A stretch of DNA of 37,457 nucleotides. Origin: a virus. Below, piece after piece: positions 7,339 through 16,945 of this stretch (the first letter of the stretch is position 1; every line of letters begins with the position of its first letter). The notes below the pieces were generated by a model, which was not told the DNA's origin, did not search any database, and saw only the letters and a list, made by a program, of their open reading frames with translations. Position numbers and translations under genes: made by a program. Where the stretch lies: positions 1-37,457 of IMG/VR virus record IMGVR_UViG_3300017527_000324. The stretch is one strand, 5' to 3'.

Positions 7339-9981
7339 ATGCCACGATTTGATCCAGTACAAAGTAATTTTACAGTAGGTGAAATAAGTCCAAAAGTATT
7401 AGGTAATTTTGAACTTGAAAATTATAAACAAGGACTTAATAAAGCTGAAAATGTTATTATTGAACCTTATGGTGGTGTTCGTAGACGTGGCGGAACTGAA
7501 TATGTTGCTACAGTAAAAGACAGCAGTAAAGATACTATAGTTCAAGAGTTTAAATATAAAGATGAATTTTCTTATATTCTTGAATTTGGAAATCAGTATA
7601 TACGTTTTTATAGAAATCAAGCTCAAATAATGGGTAATGGTAGCCCTGTTGAAGTTGCAACAACTTATCTTGAAGCAGAACTAAGAGATTTACGATTTAC
7701 TCAAGATGAAGATACTCTTTATATAGTTCATAAAAATCATCGTCCTGCAAAACTTACTCGATCTTCTCATACCTCTTGGACTCTTAAAAATTTAAGTATG
7801 TTATTTGATTATAATCTCGGTTGGACAGAAAGAACTCCTTCTGTTGCTAATAATTGGGAATCAATTTGTTGGAGTCCTGAATTATCACTATTTGTAGCTA
7901 TTGCTGACAGTGGTACAGGTGATAGAGTAATGACTTCGCCGGATGGAATTACTTGGACAACTCGAACTTCTGCTGCTGATGTTTCATGGACAAGTATTTG
8001 TTGGAGTGTAGATTTAACTTTATTTTGTGCTGTTGCTTCAGGTGGTACTGGTAATGGGGTTATGACTTCTCCAGATGGTATTACATGGACTTCAAGAACA
8101 CCTGCAACAGATAATAATTGGACTGATGTATGTTGGAGTTCTGAATTAACTTTATTTGTAGCTATTGCTCGAACTGGTACAGGTGATAGAGTAATGACTT
8201 CACCGGATGGAATTACTTGGACAACTCGAACTTCTGCTGCTGATGAATCTTGGTATGGGATTTGTTGGAGTTCAAAGTTAGAATTATTTGTTGCTGTTGC
8301 TTCATCGGGAGCTGCGTGTGTTATGACTTCTCCAGATGGTATTACATGGACAGTTCGAACTCCTCCTAATGCTTCGAATTGGCGAGATGTTTGCTGGAGT
8401 TCTGATTTAGAATTATTTTGTGCCGTTGCAGTTATATCAACCCCAAACAGTATAATGACTTCTCCAGATGGAATTACTTGGACAGCTCAAACAGAACCAG
8501 CAACAAATGATCCGATTGATATTTGTTGGAGTTCTGATTATGGAATGTTTGTAGCGGTTGGGCATGGAACAGGTGATAAAATTTGGTATTCTGCAAATGG
8601 AATTAATTGGTTTACTAATCCAAAATTTACTTCACATCTTTTTAATAGTATCTGTTGGTCACCAGAATTAGGAATTTTTTGCGCAGTTGGTGAAAGTGCA
8701 TCAATTGTTATTACTTCAGATGAGTCACTTTTTGATATGTGGTCAGCTAATAATTATCCAACATTATGTTGGTTTTTTGAACAACGATTCTTTCTTGCAG
8801 CTACACCTGAGGAACCAAATGAAATATGGGGCAGTAGGTCAACATTATATACTAATTTTGATGTTGGTACAGGATTAGATAGCGAAGCTATAAATATAAT
8901 AATAAAGGAAGCAACTAAATTAGTATGGGTTACTACAAGCTCTATTATATTATTAGGTGCTAATAATGCTGAATTTAAACTTTCAGCAAACAACCTTAAT
9001 GAAGCTCTTACTCCTACAAATATACGTCCTGTTAAAGTAACTTCACATGGAAGTGCTTTTATACCTGCTATTGATGTTGATGGTGGAACTATCTTTTCTC
9101 AACGTGGTGGTAGAAAAACACGAAGAATAGATTATGATATTTATAAAGATAAATATTCTGCTATAGATATTACAATATTAGCATCACATATATTTGAAAG
9201 TGGGTTAACAGAGTTAGTGTACTGTAATGAACCTGATTCTTTAATTTTTGGGGTGCGTAATGACGGAGAAATTGTATGCATAGCATATGAACCTGAATAT
9301 AAAATTACAGCTGCAAGTCGTTTTATTATCGGAGGTACTGACGTTGAAGTTAAAAGTATTGCAATGAGCGATGCTGTTGAAGCAGATGAAGATGAATTGT
9401 GGATGATTGTAAGTCGTACTATTAATAGTGCTACTGTTCAATATGTTGAATTTTTAACTCAAGGATTAACTGCCGAAGATGATAATGAAGATGCTTTTTT
9501 TGTTGATTCAGGTGTAACTAAAACTGGAAGTGATTTTACTACTTTTGATGGGTTGGATCATCTTGAAGGAGAAACTGTTCAAGTATTTGCAGATGGTTTG
9601 ATTCAGGCAACTAAAGTTGTTGCAAGTGGTGAAATTACAATAACTGCTGCTGATAAAGCCCATGCAGGGTTACAATTTATAAGTACACTTGAAACTTTAC
9701 CAATAGAAGGTGGTAATCCTATAGGTAGTGCTATGGGTAAAATAAAACGAATATCAAAAACAGTGTTAAGAGTATATAAATCTCTTAAATTTACTATAAG
9801 TAATTTATTAGGAGATACCGGTGAAGATGTAACTTTAGACACTTCTTTATATACTGGTGACTCTGATGAACTAAATTTTCCTGGTGGGTATGAAACGGGC
9901 GGTCAAATGAAAATAGTAATTGATGATCCCATACCTTTTAGTCTTTTAGCGATTATGTATAAAGTAAGGACTGGTGAGTAA
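7339..9981 (+). CDS. Tail nozzle protein with inserted seven-blade beta-propeller
   Basis: The N-terminal 160 residues (QSNFTVGEISPKVLG, then GLNKAENVIIEPYGGVRRRGG, then DTLYIVHKNHRPAKL) and the part after about residue 467 (PTLCWFFEQRFFLAAT, then TIFSQRGGRKTRRI) are the split halves of a podovirus tail nozzle protein (T7 gp12-like). Between them, residues about 161-466 hold seven 40-45-residue repeats with SICWSPELSLFVAIA and MTSPDGITWT motifs (Asp-box/BNR style), predicted to form a beta-propeller. Blades 1-2 and 3-4 are nearly identical at DNA level, 264 bases apart. The propeller could bind glycans or another tail component. The start has a GGAG site after the palindrome. Confidence 0.85.
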   Translation: MPRFDPVQSNFTVGEISPKVLGNFELENYKQGLNKAENVIIEPYGGVRRRGGTEYVATVKDSSKDTIVQEFKYKDEFSYILEFGNQYIRFYRNQAQIMGNGSPVEVATTYLEAELRDLRFTQDEDTLYIVHKNHRPAKLTRSSHTSWTLKNLSMLFDYNLGWTERTPSVANNWESICWSPELSLFVAIADSGTGDRVMTSPDGITWTTRTSAADVSWTSICWSVDLTLFCAVASGGTGNGVMTSPDGITWTSRTPATDNNWTDVCWSSELTLFVAIARTGTGDRVMTSPDGITWTTRTSAADESWYGICWSSKLELFVAVASSGAACVMTSPDGITWTVRTPPNASNWRDVCWSSDLELFCAVAVISTPNSIMTSPDGITWTAQTEPATNDPIDICWSSDYGMFVAVGHGTGDKIWYSANGINWFTNPKFTSHLFNSICWSPELGIFCAVGESASIVITSDESLFDMWSANNYPTLCWFFEQRFFLAATPEEPNEIWGSRSTLYTNFDVGTGLDSEAINIIIKEATKLVWVTTSSIILLGANNAEFKLSANNLNEALTPTNIRPVKVTSHGSAFIPAIDVDGGTIFSQRGGRKTRRIDYDIYKDKYSAIDITILASHIFESGLTELVYCNEPDSLIFGVRNDGEIVCIAYEPEYKITAASRFIIGGTDVEVKSIAMSDAVEADEDELWMIVSRTINSATVQYVEFLTQGLTAEDDNEDAFFVDSGVTKTGSDFTTFDGLDHLEGETVQVFADGLIQATKVVASGEITITAADKAHAGLQFISTLETLPIEGGNPIGSAMGKIKRISKTVLRVYKSLKFTISNLLGDTGEDVTLDTSLYTGDSDELNFPGGYETGGQMKIVIDDPIPFSLLAIMYKVRTGE
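7819..8736 (+). repeat. Seven tandem propeller-blade repeats, about 132 bases each
   Basis: Each unit reads approximately W-x3-CWS-x4-FVAV-x10-MTSPDGITWT. Units 6 and 7 are more degenerate (SANGINW; ITSDESLFDMW). The roughly 70-base segment at 7912-7980 recurs almost unchanged at 8176-8244, consistent with a recent duplication of a two-blade unit. Confidence 0.85.
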
Positions 9982-10433
9982 TGATATTTCAAGAGGAAGA
10001 TTATACTCATTTTTTTAGTTATGAGTTTATGAAGTTATATAGAACACATTGGAAAGAAATTGGAAATTTTAATAAACAAAAAATACCTTTAGAACCAGAT
10101 TGGGATATATATAGAACATTGGGCAAACAGGGTAAATTAATTACATTTACAATTCGTACACCTAATGGTTTACTTATAGGGTATAATATATTTATAGTTA
10201 CTACTCATCATCATTATAGAAATGCTATAATTGCTGAAAATGATATACTATATCTCCATCCAGATTATAGAAAGGGATATACTGGATATAATTTTATTAA
10301 GTATTGTATCAAAGAATTAAAAGAACGTGTTGATATAATTATGCTTAGTGTAAAAGCATCACATTCAATTGAAGCAATAACTAAAAGACTTGGTTTTAAA
10401 TTAATGGATTATAAATTTGTTTTGGAGACTTAA
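9981..10433 (+). CDS. GNAT acetyltransferase-like phage protein
   Basis: This is a 150-residue protein. The central strand NDILYLHPDYRKGYTGYNFIKYC has the shape of GNAT motif A (strand, then R/Q-x-x-G-x-G/A-like loop RKGYTGY, then helix) that binds acetyl-CoA. The end SHSIEAITKRLGFKLMDYKFV resembles the GNAT motif B helix and last strand. GNAT-like genes at this position are common in podoviruses, between tail nozzle and internal virion proteins. The substrate is unknown, and it may be a virion component rather than an active enzyme. The ATG overlaps the previous TAA by one base (TAATG). Confidence 0.7.
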   Translation: MIFQEEDYTHFFSYEFMKLYRTHWKEIGNFNKQKIPLEPDWDIYRTLGKQGKLITFTIRTPNGLLIGYNIFIVTTHHHYRNAIIAENDILYLHPDYRKGYTGYNFIKYCIKELKERVDIIMLSVKASHSIEAITKRLGFKLMDYKFVLET

Positions 10434-10435
10434 AA

Positions 10436-11104
10436 ATGGGAGAAACAGTAGTAGTAGCTCTGGTAGCATCAACAGTTGTAACAGCAGGAACAACATATCT
10501 CGCTGGTAAAGCAGCTTCAAAAGAAGCAAAGGCAGCTTCAAAGGAGCGAAAACAGCAAGCAGAACAAGCAAGACTGCGTGAAGAACGTGAAGAACAGCTT
10601 GCAAAAGAGAAAAAAGATGCTGAAATTAAAATGGCAGGTGAGCGTTTATCTTTTGAAAAGGGAACACGTAAAGAAAAAGCTAAATTTGTAACTTCACAAA
10701 TGGTTAAACGTGATGCAGAAGTTTTTGCTGCTGCTGTAGCTGGTTTTGCTGCTTCTGGAATTGAACTTGGTGAAGATTCAACAACTGCTGTTCTTAATAG
10801 AATATCCAGAGAATCTAAAGTAGAACAAGAGGCAGTTTGGAAAGAGTATTATGATTTTGAAGGTGCAAGAGAACTGGAATACGAACAACTCAAAGAAACT
10901 AAAGAACTTACATACGATTGGTTTACTACTCGATTACATCAAGAAACTGAATGGGAGATTGCTTCAAGATATGCTGAAGCATCAGCACTTAGGACAAAAG
11001 GTAAATATGCTAAGTATGGAGGATATTTAGGCACTGTTGGAAAACTTAGCGGAGGATATGCAAGTGTTTATGGTGCTGGTCGTGAATACAAACTGTGGGG
11101 TTAG
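10436..11104 (+). CDS. Internal virion protein (T7 gp14-like position)
   Basis: This 222-residue protein starts with a hydrophobic helix (residues about 4-24), followed by a long charged alanine-rich coiled coil (about 25-85) and a segment EVFAAAVAGFAASGIELGEDST, a recurring signature of podovirus internal proteins. Such proteins are packed in the head and ejected to extend the tail through the envelope. Gene order (nozzle, GNAT, this gene, then two large proteins) matches the internal-protein block. A GGAG site precedes the ATG. The TAG stop runs directly into palindrome copy 5. Confidence 0.72.
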   Translation: MGETVVVALVASTVVTAGTTYLAGKAASKEAKAASKERKQQAEQARLREEREEQLAKEKKDAEIKMAGERLSFEKGTRKEKAKFVTSQMVKRDAEVFAAAVAGFAASGIELGEDSTTAVLNRISRESKVEQEAVWKEYYDFEGARELEYEQLKETKELTYDWFTTRLHQETEWEIASRYAEASALRTKGKYAKYGGYLGTVGKLSGGYASVYGAGREYKLWG

Positions 11105-11123
11105 ATTGCCACTGGTGGCAATT
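11104..11123. repeat. 20-bp palindrome copy 5 (abuts a TAG stop)
   Basis: GATTGCCAC-TG-GTGGCAATT, centre TG; the last base is T instead of C. Its first G is the last base of the TAG stop of the gene at 10436. Same orientation as copy 4, so the nozzle-GNAT-internal protein block is flanked by direct copies. Confidence 0.95.
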
Positions 11124-11134
11124 AGGAGTAATCT

Positions 11135-12970
11135 ATGCCAAAAATAAAAACACAAGATGTTAAAACAGGAATACCTTCAATATCTACGCCAGGAGTAACA
11201 CCACACAGTATTGCTTCTATAACTGTACCAAAAGCAAGACCTCAAACTATTTTTAAAGGTTCAGGGGGCCAACATTTAGTTGCAGGTGCAGCATCTTTGC
11301 AACATGGGTTAGAAAGAATATTTTTTATACACGCAAAAAAAGAAGAAGAATTAAGAGCTGCAAACTCTCGTCTTATAGCAGAAGATATTGATGCTCATTT
11401 TTTAGATCGTCTTGATACTATGAAAAATAGAACAGGTGAAAATGCTTATGGTCTTCTCAACGAATTAAAAGAAGATTATGGAGAGTTAAAAGAAAGTTCA
11501 ATTCCTGAAGATACAGACGCTAAAACAAGAAGTGAATTGAATTTAGCATTTGAAAAAGCATATAATAGACACGTTAGAGAAGTTATTGGTTGGCAAGTAA
11601 GTCAAGCTAAAGTAGCAAATAACACTGTAAGAAAACGTAATATGAATAACTCTCATAAACGTATTAATTTATTACCTGTTGGTGATCTTGATAGTGTTAA
11701 AAAATATGCTGAAGATAGTTCTAAAATTGAAATAGCTCTTAATCCAAATTATAATAAAAAACAACGGGCAGATGTTAGTACTACATATCAAGAAGATTAT
11801 ATTGTTCACGCTTATACTAAATGGTTTACTGATAATCCAACTCTTGCAAAACAGTCTTGGGAAGATAATCAAAAAATACTTAAAGATGCACTTCCTATGA
11901 AATACTCTATATTAGCGAATAAGTATGAACAGGCAAAAGAAGATTCTAAATATGATGTACTGATGGGAAATATGTATATTAAACATACTAATAATTATAT
12001 AGCTATGATAGATGATCTTGAAAAGAATCAAGAAAAATATATAAAAGATGGAGTACATGCTGAAAATATATTAAAATTAATTTCTACTTTTCAAACACGG
12101 CATAATTTTGAAGTATCTGAAAACAAACGTATTAAACAAGAAAATGAAGATGTATTTTTTAATCGTATTAGACAAAAGTATTATGATAAAAATACTGGAG
12201 TTTTTAACAATTTTGGATATATTCAGGATTTAGAAGTTGCGTATCGCCAAGGAGTAATAAGCAAATCATCATTTGATACTGCAAGACATGCTGCGTTAAC
12301 TGGAGAGTTTAGTATAGCACAGTATCATGAATTAATGGATGAAATAACTGATGGGTTGATTATTACCAAAGGTCAAATTAATAATAGAATATATGGTACA
12401 GGTGCTAAACCTGAACCGTTTTACAGAGAGTTAGAAAAAAGAAAAAAAGCAGTAAATGAAGGTAGAAAAATTAATTATATTAAACAAGCGGGATTAAAAT
12501 ATGATAGAGAATCAACAAAAAAACGAACTGAATTGGATGTTAAAGAAAAAGTGCTTTTACTTGACCCTTCACAAAGACCTGATTTTATTCGTGCTCTTGT
12601 TGATCGCACAAACAAACTTGGTTATGATCCATTTGATGCACGAGTTTTAGATGAAGCAAATAAAATGCTGCAAAGTGGTTGGTATAATTACGGTAAACCT
12701 GAATTTCATCCAGGAGAAGCACCTTGGTATGTTACAGGTGAAAAATACACCAGGAAATGGGAATACGATGCAACTCTTGAACAATTAAAAAAAGAAGGTG
12801 AAATTGAATATATACCTGGTGAGATTGCCACCAGTGGCAATCAAGAAGATAAAGATATTCGTGCATTTATAAAAGCAAATGAGAAAGATTTTGTTGGAGT
12901 AGATTTTGATAACCCTGAAACTGCAAAAAAATTAAGAGAATGGTGGAAGAAACGAAATGCCACTAAGTGA
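11135..12970 (+). CDS. Large internal virion / ejection protein (gp15-like position)
   Basis: This is a 611-residue, mostly helical, highly charged protein. The N terminus is proline-rich (about 1-45), followed by helical segments including a region with SLQHGLERIFF and many Lys/Glu-rich stretches. No enzyme motif is visible. Position and size match the middle internal protein of podoviruses (T7 gp15 role: part of the DNA-ejection conduit). Palindrome copy 6 is in frame near the C terminus (about residue 564), read as IATSGN, between two charged segments. The C terminus overlaps the next gene by 14 bases. The assignment rests on order and composition. Confidence 0.65.
   Translation: MPKIKTQDVKTGIPSISTPGVTPHSIASITVPKARPQTIFKGSGGQHLVAGAASLQHGLERIFFIHAKKEEELRAANSRLIAEDIDAHFLDRLDTMKNRTGENAYGLLNELKEDYGELKESSIPEDTDAKTRSELNLAFEKAYNRHVREVIGWQVSQAKVANNTVRKRNMNNSHKRINLLPVGDLDSVKKYAEDSSKIEIALNPNYNKKQRADVSTTYQEDYIVHAYTKWFTDNPTLAKQSWEDNQKILKDALPMKYSILANKYEQAKEDSKYDVLMGNMYIKHTNNYIAMIDDLEKNQEKYIKDGVHAENILKLISTFQTRHNFEVSENKRIKQENEDVFFNRIRQKYYDKNTGVFNNFGYIQDLEVAYRQGVISKSSFDTARHAALTGEFSIAQYHELMDEITDGLIITKGQINNRIYGTGAKPEPFYRELEKRKKAVNEGRKINYIKQAGLKYDRESTKKRTELDVKEKVLLLDPSQRPDFIRALVDRTNKLGYDPFDARVLDEANKMLQSGWYNYGKPEFHPGEAPWYVTGEKYTRKWEYDATLEQLKKEGEIEYIPGEIATSGNQEDKDIRAFIKANEKDFVGVDFDNPETAKKLREWWKKRNATK
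12823..12842. repeat. 20-bp palindrome copy 6 (in frame in the gene at 11135)
   Basis: Perfect GATTGCCAC-CA-GTGGCAATC, centre CA, read as IATSGN near residue 564 of 611. Confidence 0.97.
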
Positions 12971-15900
12971 AGAAGATAAAAAATTTATAAGTACACTTCC
13001 AACTACAGAAGAAGCGGATAAAACTTTTATAGCCAGTCTTCCACAAGTAGACGATATTCCTGAAGAATGGCGTAACAGGGTTTTAATGAGTAGAATAACT
13101 CATCCTCTTCCTACTAAAGAACAAGAAGCATTACAAGAGGATTATGTACCTCTTATGATTCCTGGTATTGGTGTTGGTATTGGTATGCAAACAGTTGCCA
13201 GAGGTGGATCAATAGCGCTTGGAGCAGCAAGGGGAACAATAGCATCTGGATTAGCAACAGGAGCAGAAGCGTACATTAGACCATTAGAAGAATACGCAGG
13301 AGAAATTCATCCTTGGTTAAAACCGATTGTAGGGTTAACAGCAGGTATAGGATCAGCTATAACTATTGAGGCATTAGGTACTGAATTGCTCGCTAAGGCT
13401 CTTACTAAATCTGCACCTAAATTTTGGACAAAACAACTTACTACTATGGAACGCCAAGGTATAATTGATAAAGAATTTATTGAAGATATTAAACATATAG
13501 CATCTCGTATGGATGAAGGAGATACTGAAGCAATACAAATAGTATTAAATAAGTTAAAGGCTCATACACATGATGAAGTATTATCTAAAGCAAGTAAAAA
13601 ATTAGCAAAGATGCGAGAAGTTAAAACTCCTATTATACCATCTACGAATAAAGTAATAAAACAACTAAGTAGAAAAAATGTATTGGATGATTGGGACTAC
13701 CAACGATTAGCTAAAATAGCTGAACGTGATGCTATTCATGAATATCAATCTGAGTTTGCAAAGTTAAAAACTAAAATTATTGATGAAGAATGGAAAGTAG
13801 CTAAACAATTTGAAAATCCTAAAATAAAAAGATCATCAATTGAATATATGTACCGTGAAGAATTTGATCGTATATATCGTGATGAAATACTTTTAAGAAC
13901 TCAAGAAAAAGAATCTAAATATTTGGCTAAAATATTAGGAGTTGAGGGAAAAATTACTAAAAAAAATGCTGTCAAAATTGCTATGGAAGGATATTCTTCT
14001 ATGAAGTCTGTAGAAGATGTTATCAAAGAAGTTACAACATTACGTAAAGTTACTCAACGTCTTGGTAATATTATAAGACGCCAGACTACTAAAGAAATGA
14101 CAGTAACTAACAAGGCTAAAATTCAAAGATTACAAAATGCTTATAACAGTAGAATGATAAATTATCGAGCAGCACTTAAAATTAAAAATGATGTTGGACT
14201 TATAAAAAAACGATTAAGCAGGTATTTAACTAAAGGTAAAGAAATGCCTGCTGAATATCGAGAACAAATACGTAATTTTTTATCTCCCATGTTTGATAAA
14301 CCATTTGTAAGATTAGATGAAAGTATGTGGAACTTTCTTAGTAGAAAATATAATGATGAATTTTCTATAGGTGCAAATATACTACTTAAAAAATATGATG
14401 ATATGCTTAAAAGTTTACCATCACGTACTCATAATTTTAATGGACTTACACATGCACAAACAAAAGATTTAGATGATTTTGTTAAAGCATTTCAGTTTGT
14501 AGGTAAGAACGAAAAGGTTATCAATTACAAAACTGAAAAGATGTTATTAGAATCTATTGCAAAAGAAATATATACATCAGCATTAAAAGGTAAACCTAAA
14601 TTACAGATACTACATCCACGTGTTGTTGGAACTCAATTAGAAGAATTAGCTAAACCAACAAAAGGTGTTACTGGACAAGTATTAGAATCTTCTGCGGATC
14701 TTGGAAGTGGATTTCTTGCTGTATTAAAACGTATGGAGCCTATCTGTAGACAACTTGATGGTTTTCAAGAATTTGGTACAGCTTGGAAACAGATATTTAA
14801 TAAAACAATAATTGCTGAAGTTGCTAAAGAACAGCTTGGTCAAAAAGTATTTAAAAAATATGGTGAAATATTTCAAGCACATCGTATTGCTACAAAAATG
14901 GGAAAACGTCCTACTAAATATTGGACTGCCACCAGTGGCAATCTGGCGGGGTATAGCGTTGATAAAGAAACTGCTATAGCTATGGCCTTGAATAGTGGTA
15001 ATAAAGGTAACATGGCAGCCATGCTTCGAGGTCTTCAAGTTAATGAAGATGAGTTAATGGATTTTTTAAAGACCGCACTCAATGAAGCTGATTGGAAATT
15101 AGTAAATAATATTTGGAATACACTTGACAGTTTATTTCCAATCATGTCGAAAGTATATAAAGAAATGACTGGAACAACTCTTCAAAAATTGAAAGGTGGA
15201 AGGTATTATCCAATTGTTGCAGATAAAAAATATATGGATTTTAGAGAAGGATTTGAAGATTTATTTCTTGAAGCTAATATGGGAAAATTTTTAGCTGCTG
15301 TTGAAAAAGGATTTACTAAAACTCGTGTTGGTGGAGTTAAAGCAGTTAAATTAAGTCTAAGACCTTTAACACAACATCTTGAAGATGTTGTTCATATGGC
15401 AACACATTGGAAACCAATTAATGAAATACAGCGGTTAGTAAAACATGATTTATTTGAAAAAGCAGTAAAAGAAACAATGGGTGAACGTATATACGCGCAA
15501 TTTGATCCTTGGTTAAAAAATCTTGCAAGACCTAAAATGACTGCTTATCCTGATGTTCTTGTTGAAAAAACTCTTGGTAAAGCAAGACATAATGTAACTA
15601 CAGTTGCACTTGGGCTTGTACCAAAAGTTGGTGTTAAACAGACATTATCATTAATTACAGCAATACCTGAAGTTGGGGCCAAAAATACTATGGCAAGTTA
15701 TGCAAAATTTATGGTAAACCCAAGACGTTTTATTCGTTCAGTAAGTGAAGCATCACCTGAAATGATGTTTAGACAAAAAACTTGGCAACGTGAACTATCT
15801 GAAATGGCAGCTAAATATAATCATAAAGGAAATTTAAAAGGTGGTACAGCTAATTGGTATTTTAAATTTATTCATTTGTTTGATCGTATAACTTCTTCTG

Positions 15901-16604
15901 TTGTATGGCATGGTGCATATCTTAGAGGCTTAGAAGATTATGCAGGAAGCAGTAATAGAGCAGTTAATTTTGCAAATATGGTTGTACGAAAAACACAACC
16001 CGCATCTGCCCCAAAAGATTTACCTTATATCATGCGTTCAGGAGAAATAAATAGATCAGTTACTTTATTCTATTCTTATTATTCTGTTTATCATGGTCAA
16101 GCTGATGAAATAGTTAGAAGGGGTTTAGCAGGAAATATGAGTGTACCTAAAGTATTGAGTACTTTAGCTTTTCTTGCTATGGCTCCAACTATAGCTATAT
16201 ATGGTGCAAGTAAAGCCTGGAATACTTTAACGGGTAGGGATGAAGAAGAATTTGATATGCATGAGTTTAGTAAGTCTGTTGGAGTTAATGCTTTATCAGG
16301 TGTACCTTTAGCAAGAGATTTAGCATCAGCTACAGTAATGGGATATGATTACAGAGTATCACCTATTGAAGATATTGGAGTAGAAGCTGCTGATACTGGT
16401 AAAGCTATAATGAAATTATTTGATGAAGATAAAGAATTTACTAAATATGATTTTATATCTTCAGCGGAACTTGCTGGATATATATTTGGTATTCCTTCAC
16501 GTCAAGCTGTAACAACAGTATTAGGAGCACAACGATTATTAGATGATGAAACTGATGATTGGAGTGAATTGTTAGTACGACCAAAATATCGAAAAGGAGA
16601 ATGA
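12957..16604 (+). CDS. Very large internal virion / DNA-ejection protein (gp16-like position)
   Basis: This 1215-residue protein has a Gly/Ala-rich hydrophobic region at about residues 60-145 (GIGVGIGMQTVARGG; GLTAGIGSAITIEALGTELL), long helical charged stretches, and a C-terminal third with repeated amphipathic segments (PKVLSTLAFLAMAPTIAIYG near residue 1065). It matches the size and place of the largest internal protein that leads DNA into the cell. I see no transglycosylase motif. Palindrome copy 7 is in frame near residue 657 (TATSGN). The start overlaps the previous gene by 14 bases with only a weak ribosome site, suggesting coupling. Polyvalent-protein relatives are an alternative. Confidence 0.7.
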   Translation: MPLSEEDKKFISTLPTTEEADKTFIASLPQVDDIPEEWRNRVLMSRITHPLPTKEQEALQEDYVPLMIPGIGVGIGMQTVARGGSIALGAARGTIASGLATGAEAYIRPLEEYAGEIHPWLKPIVGLTAGIGSAITIEALGTELLAKALTKSAPKFWTKQLTTMERQGIIDKEFIEDIKHIASRMDEGDTEAIQIVLNKLKAHTHDEVLSKASKKLAKMREVKTPIIPSTNKVIKQLSRKNVLDDWDYQRLAKIAERDAIHEYQSEFAKLKTKIIDEEWKVAKQFENPKIKRSSIEYMYREEFDRIYRDEILLRTQEKESKYLAKILGVEGKITKKNAVKIAMEGYSSMKSVEDVIKEVTTLRKVTQRLGNIIRRQTTKEMTVTNKAKIQRLQNAYNSRMINYRAALKIKNDVGLIKKRLSRYLTKGKEMPAEYREQIRNFLSPMFDKPFVRLDESMWNFLSRKYNDEFSIGANILLKKYDDMLKSLPSRTHNFNGLTHAQTKDLDDFVKAFQFVGKNEKVINYKTEKMLLESIAKEIYTSALKGKPKLQILHPRVVGTQLEELAKPTKGVTGQVLESSADLGSGFLAVLKRMEPICRQLDGFQEFGTAWKQIFNKTIIAEVAKEQLGQKVFKKYGEIFQAHRIATKMGKRPTKYWTATSGNLAGYSVDKETAIAMALNSGNKGNMAAMLRGLQVNEDELMDFLKTALNEADWKLVNNIWNTLDSLFPIMSKVYKEMTGTTLQKLKGGRYYPIVADKKYMDFREGFEDLFLEANMGKFLAAVEKGFTKTRVGGVKAVKLSLRPLTQHLEDVVHMATHWKPINEIQRLVKHDLFEKAVKETMGERIYAQFDPWLKNLARPKMTAYPDVLVEKTLGKARHNVTTVALGLVPKVGVKQTLSLITAIPEVGAKNTMASYAKFMVNPRRFIRSVSEASPEMMFRQKTWQRELSEMAAKYNHKGNLKGGTANWYFKFIHLFDRITSSVVWHGAYLRGLEDYAGSSNRAVNFANMVVRKTQPASAPKDLPYIMRSGEINRSVTLFYSYYSVYHGQADEIVRRGLAGNMSVPKVLSTLAFLAMAPTIAIYGASKAWNTLTGRDEEEFDMHEFSKSVGVNALSGVPLARDLASATVMGYDYRVSPIEDIGVEAADTGKAIMKLFDEDKEFTKYDFISSAELAGYIFGIPSRQAVTTVLGAQRLLDDETDDWSELLVRPKYRKGE
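14924..14943. repeat. 20-bp palindrome copy 7 (in frame in the gene at 12957)
   Basis: GACTGCCAC-CA-GTGGCAATC, centre CA, read as TATSGN near residue 657 of 1215. Confidence 0.95.
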
Positions 16605-16606
16605 TT

Positions 16607-16945
16607 ATGAAAAAGTTAATCCTAACAATCTTAACAGTACTATGTATCTTGGCAATGGCGTTCACGGCACAGGCCGCTGATAAAACAATGTCCTGGGATG
16701 CGGCGGCAGGGGCAACGGGCTATAAGATTTACAAGTCTGAAGACCTTGGGGCGACCTGGGACGTTGGGACAGATGTGGGGAATGTTACGACCTACACCTA
16801 TACCGATATCATAGAAACTGGATTTGTATTGTTCCGCATATCTGCTTACAACGGAACGGCTGAAATAGTACGGTATCAGGATTTCATAGGGTACAACGGA
16901 ACCTTTCAACCACCGGCAATGCCTGGTGGGTATGGGATGGACTAA
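16607..16945 (+). CDS. Secreted fibronectin type III-like protein
   Basis: This is a 112-residue protein. The first 23 residues (MKKLILTILTVLCILAMAFT then AQA) form a classical Sec signal peptide with cleavage expected after AQA. The mature part fits one FN3-like domain: SWDAAAGATGYKIYKS, then TTYTYTD and FRISAYNG. I chose the ATG at 16607 because the AAAAGGAG site lies 8 bases upstream; the ATG at 16601 is only 2 bases from it and overlaps the previous stop. GC content is visibly higher than in the genes before it, suggesting import. A secreted or adhesion role is inferred; no lipobox is present. Confidence 0.7.
   Translation: MKKLILTILTVLCILAMAFTAQAADKTMSWDAAAGATGYKIYKSEDLGATWDVGTDVGNVTTYTYTDIIETGFVLFRISAYNGTAEIVRYQDFIGYNGTFQPPAMPGGYGMD

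Noticed and set aside
7339-9981. Tail nozzle propeller as a separate host-derived sialidase
   Set aside because: The Asp-box-like repeats lack any recognisable catalytic residues and are in one continuous frame with nozzle sequence on both sides.
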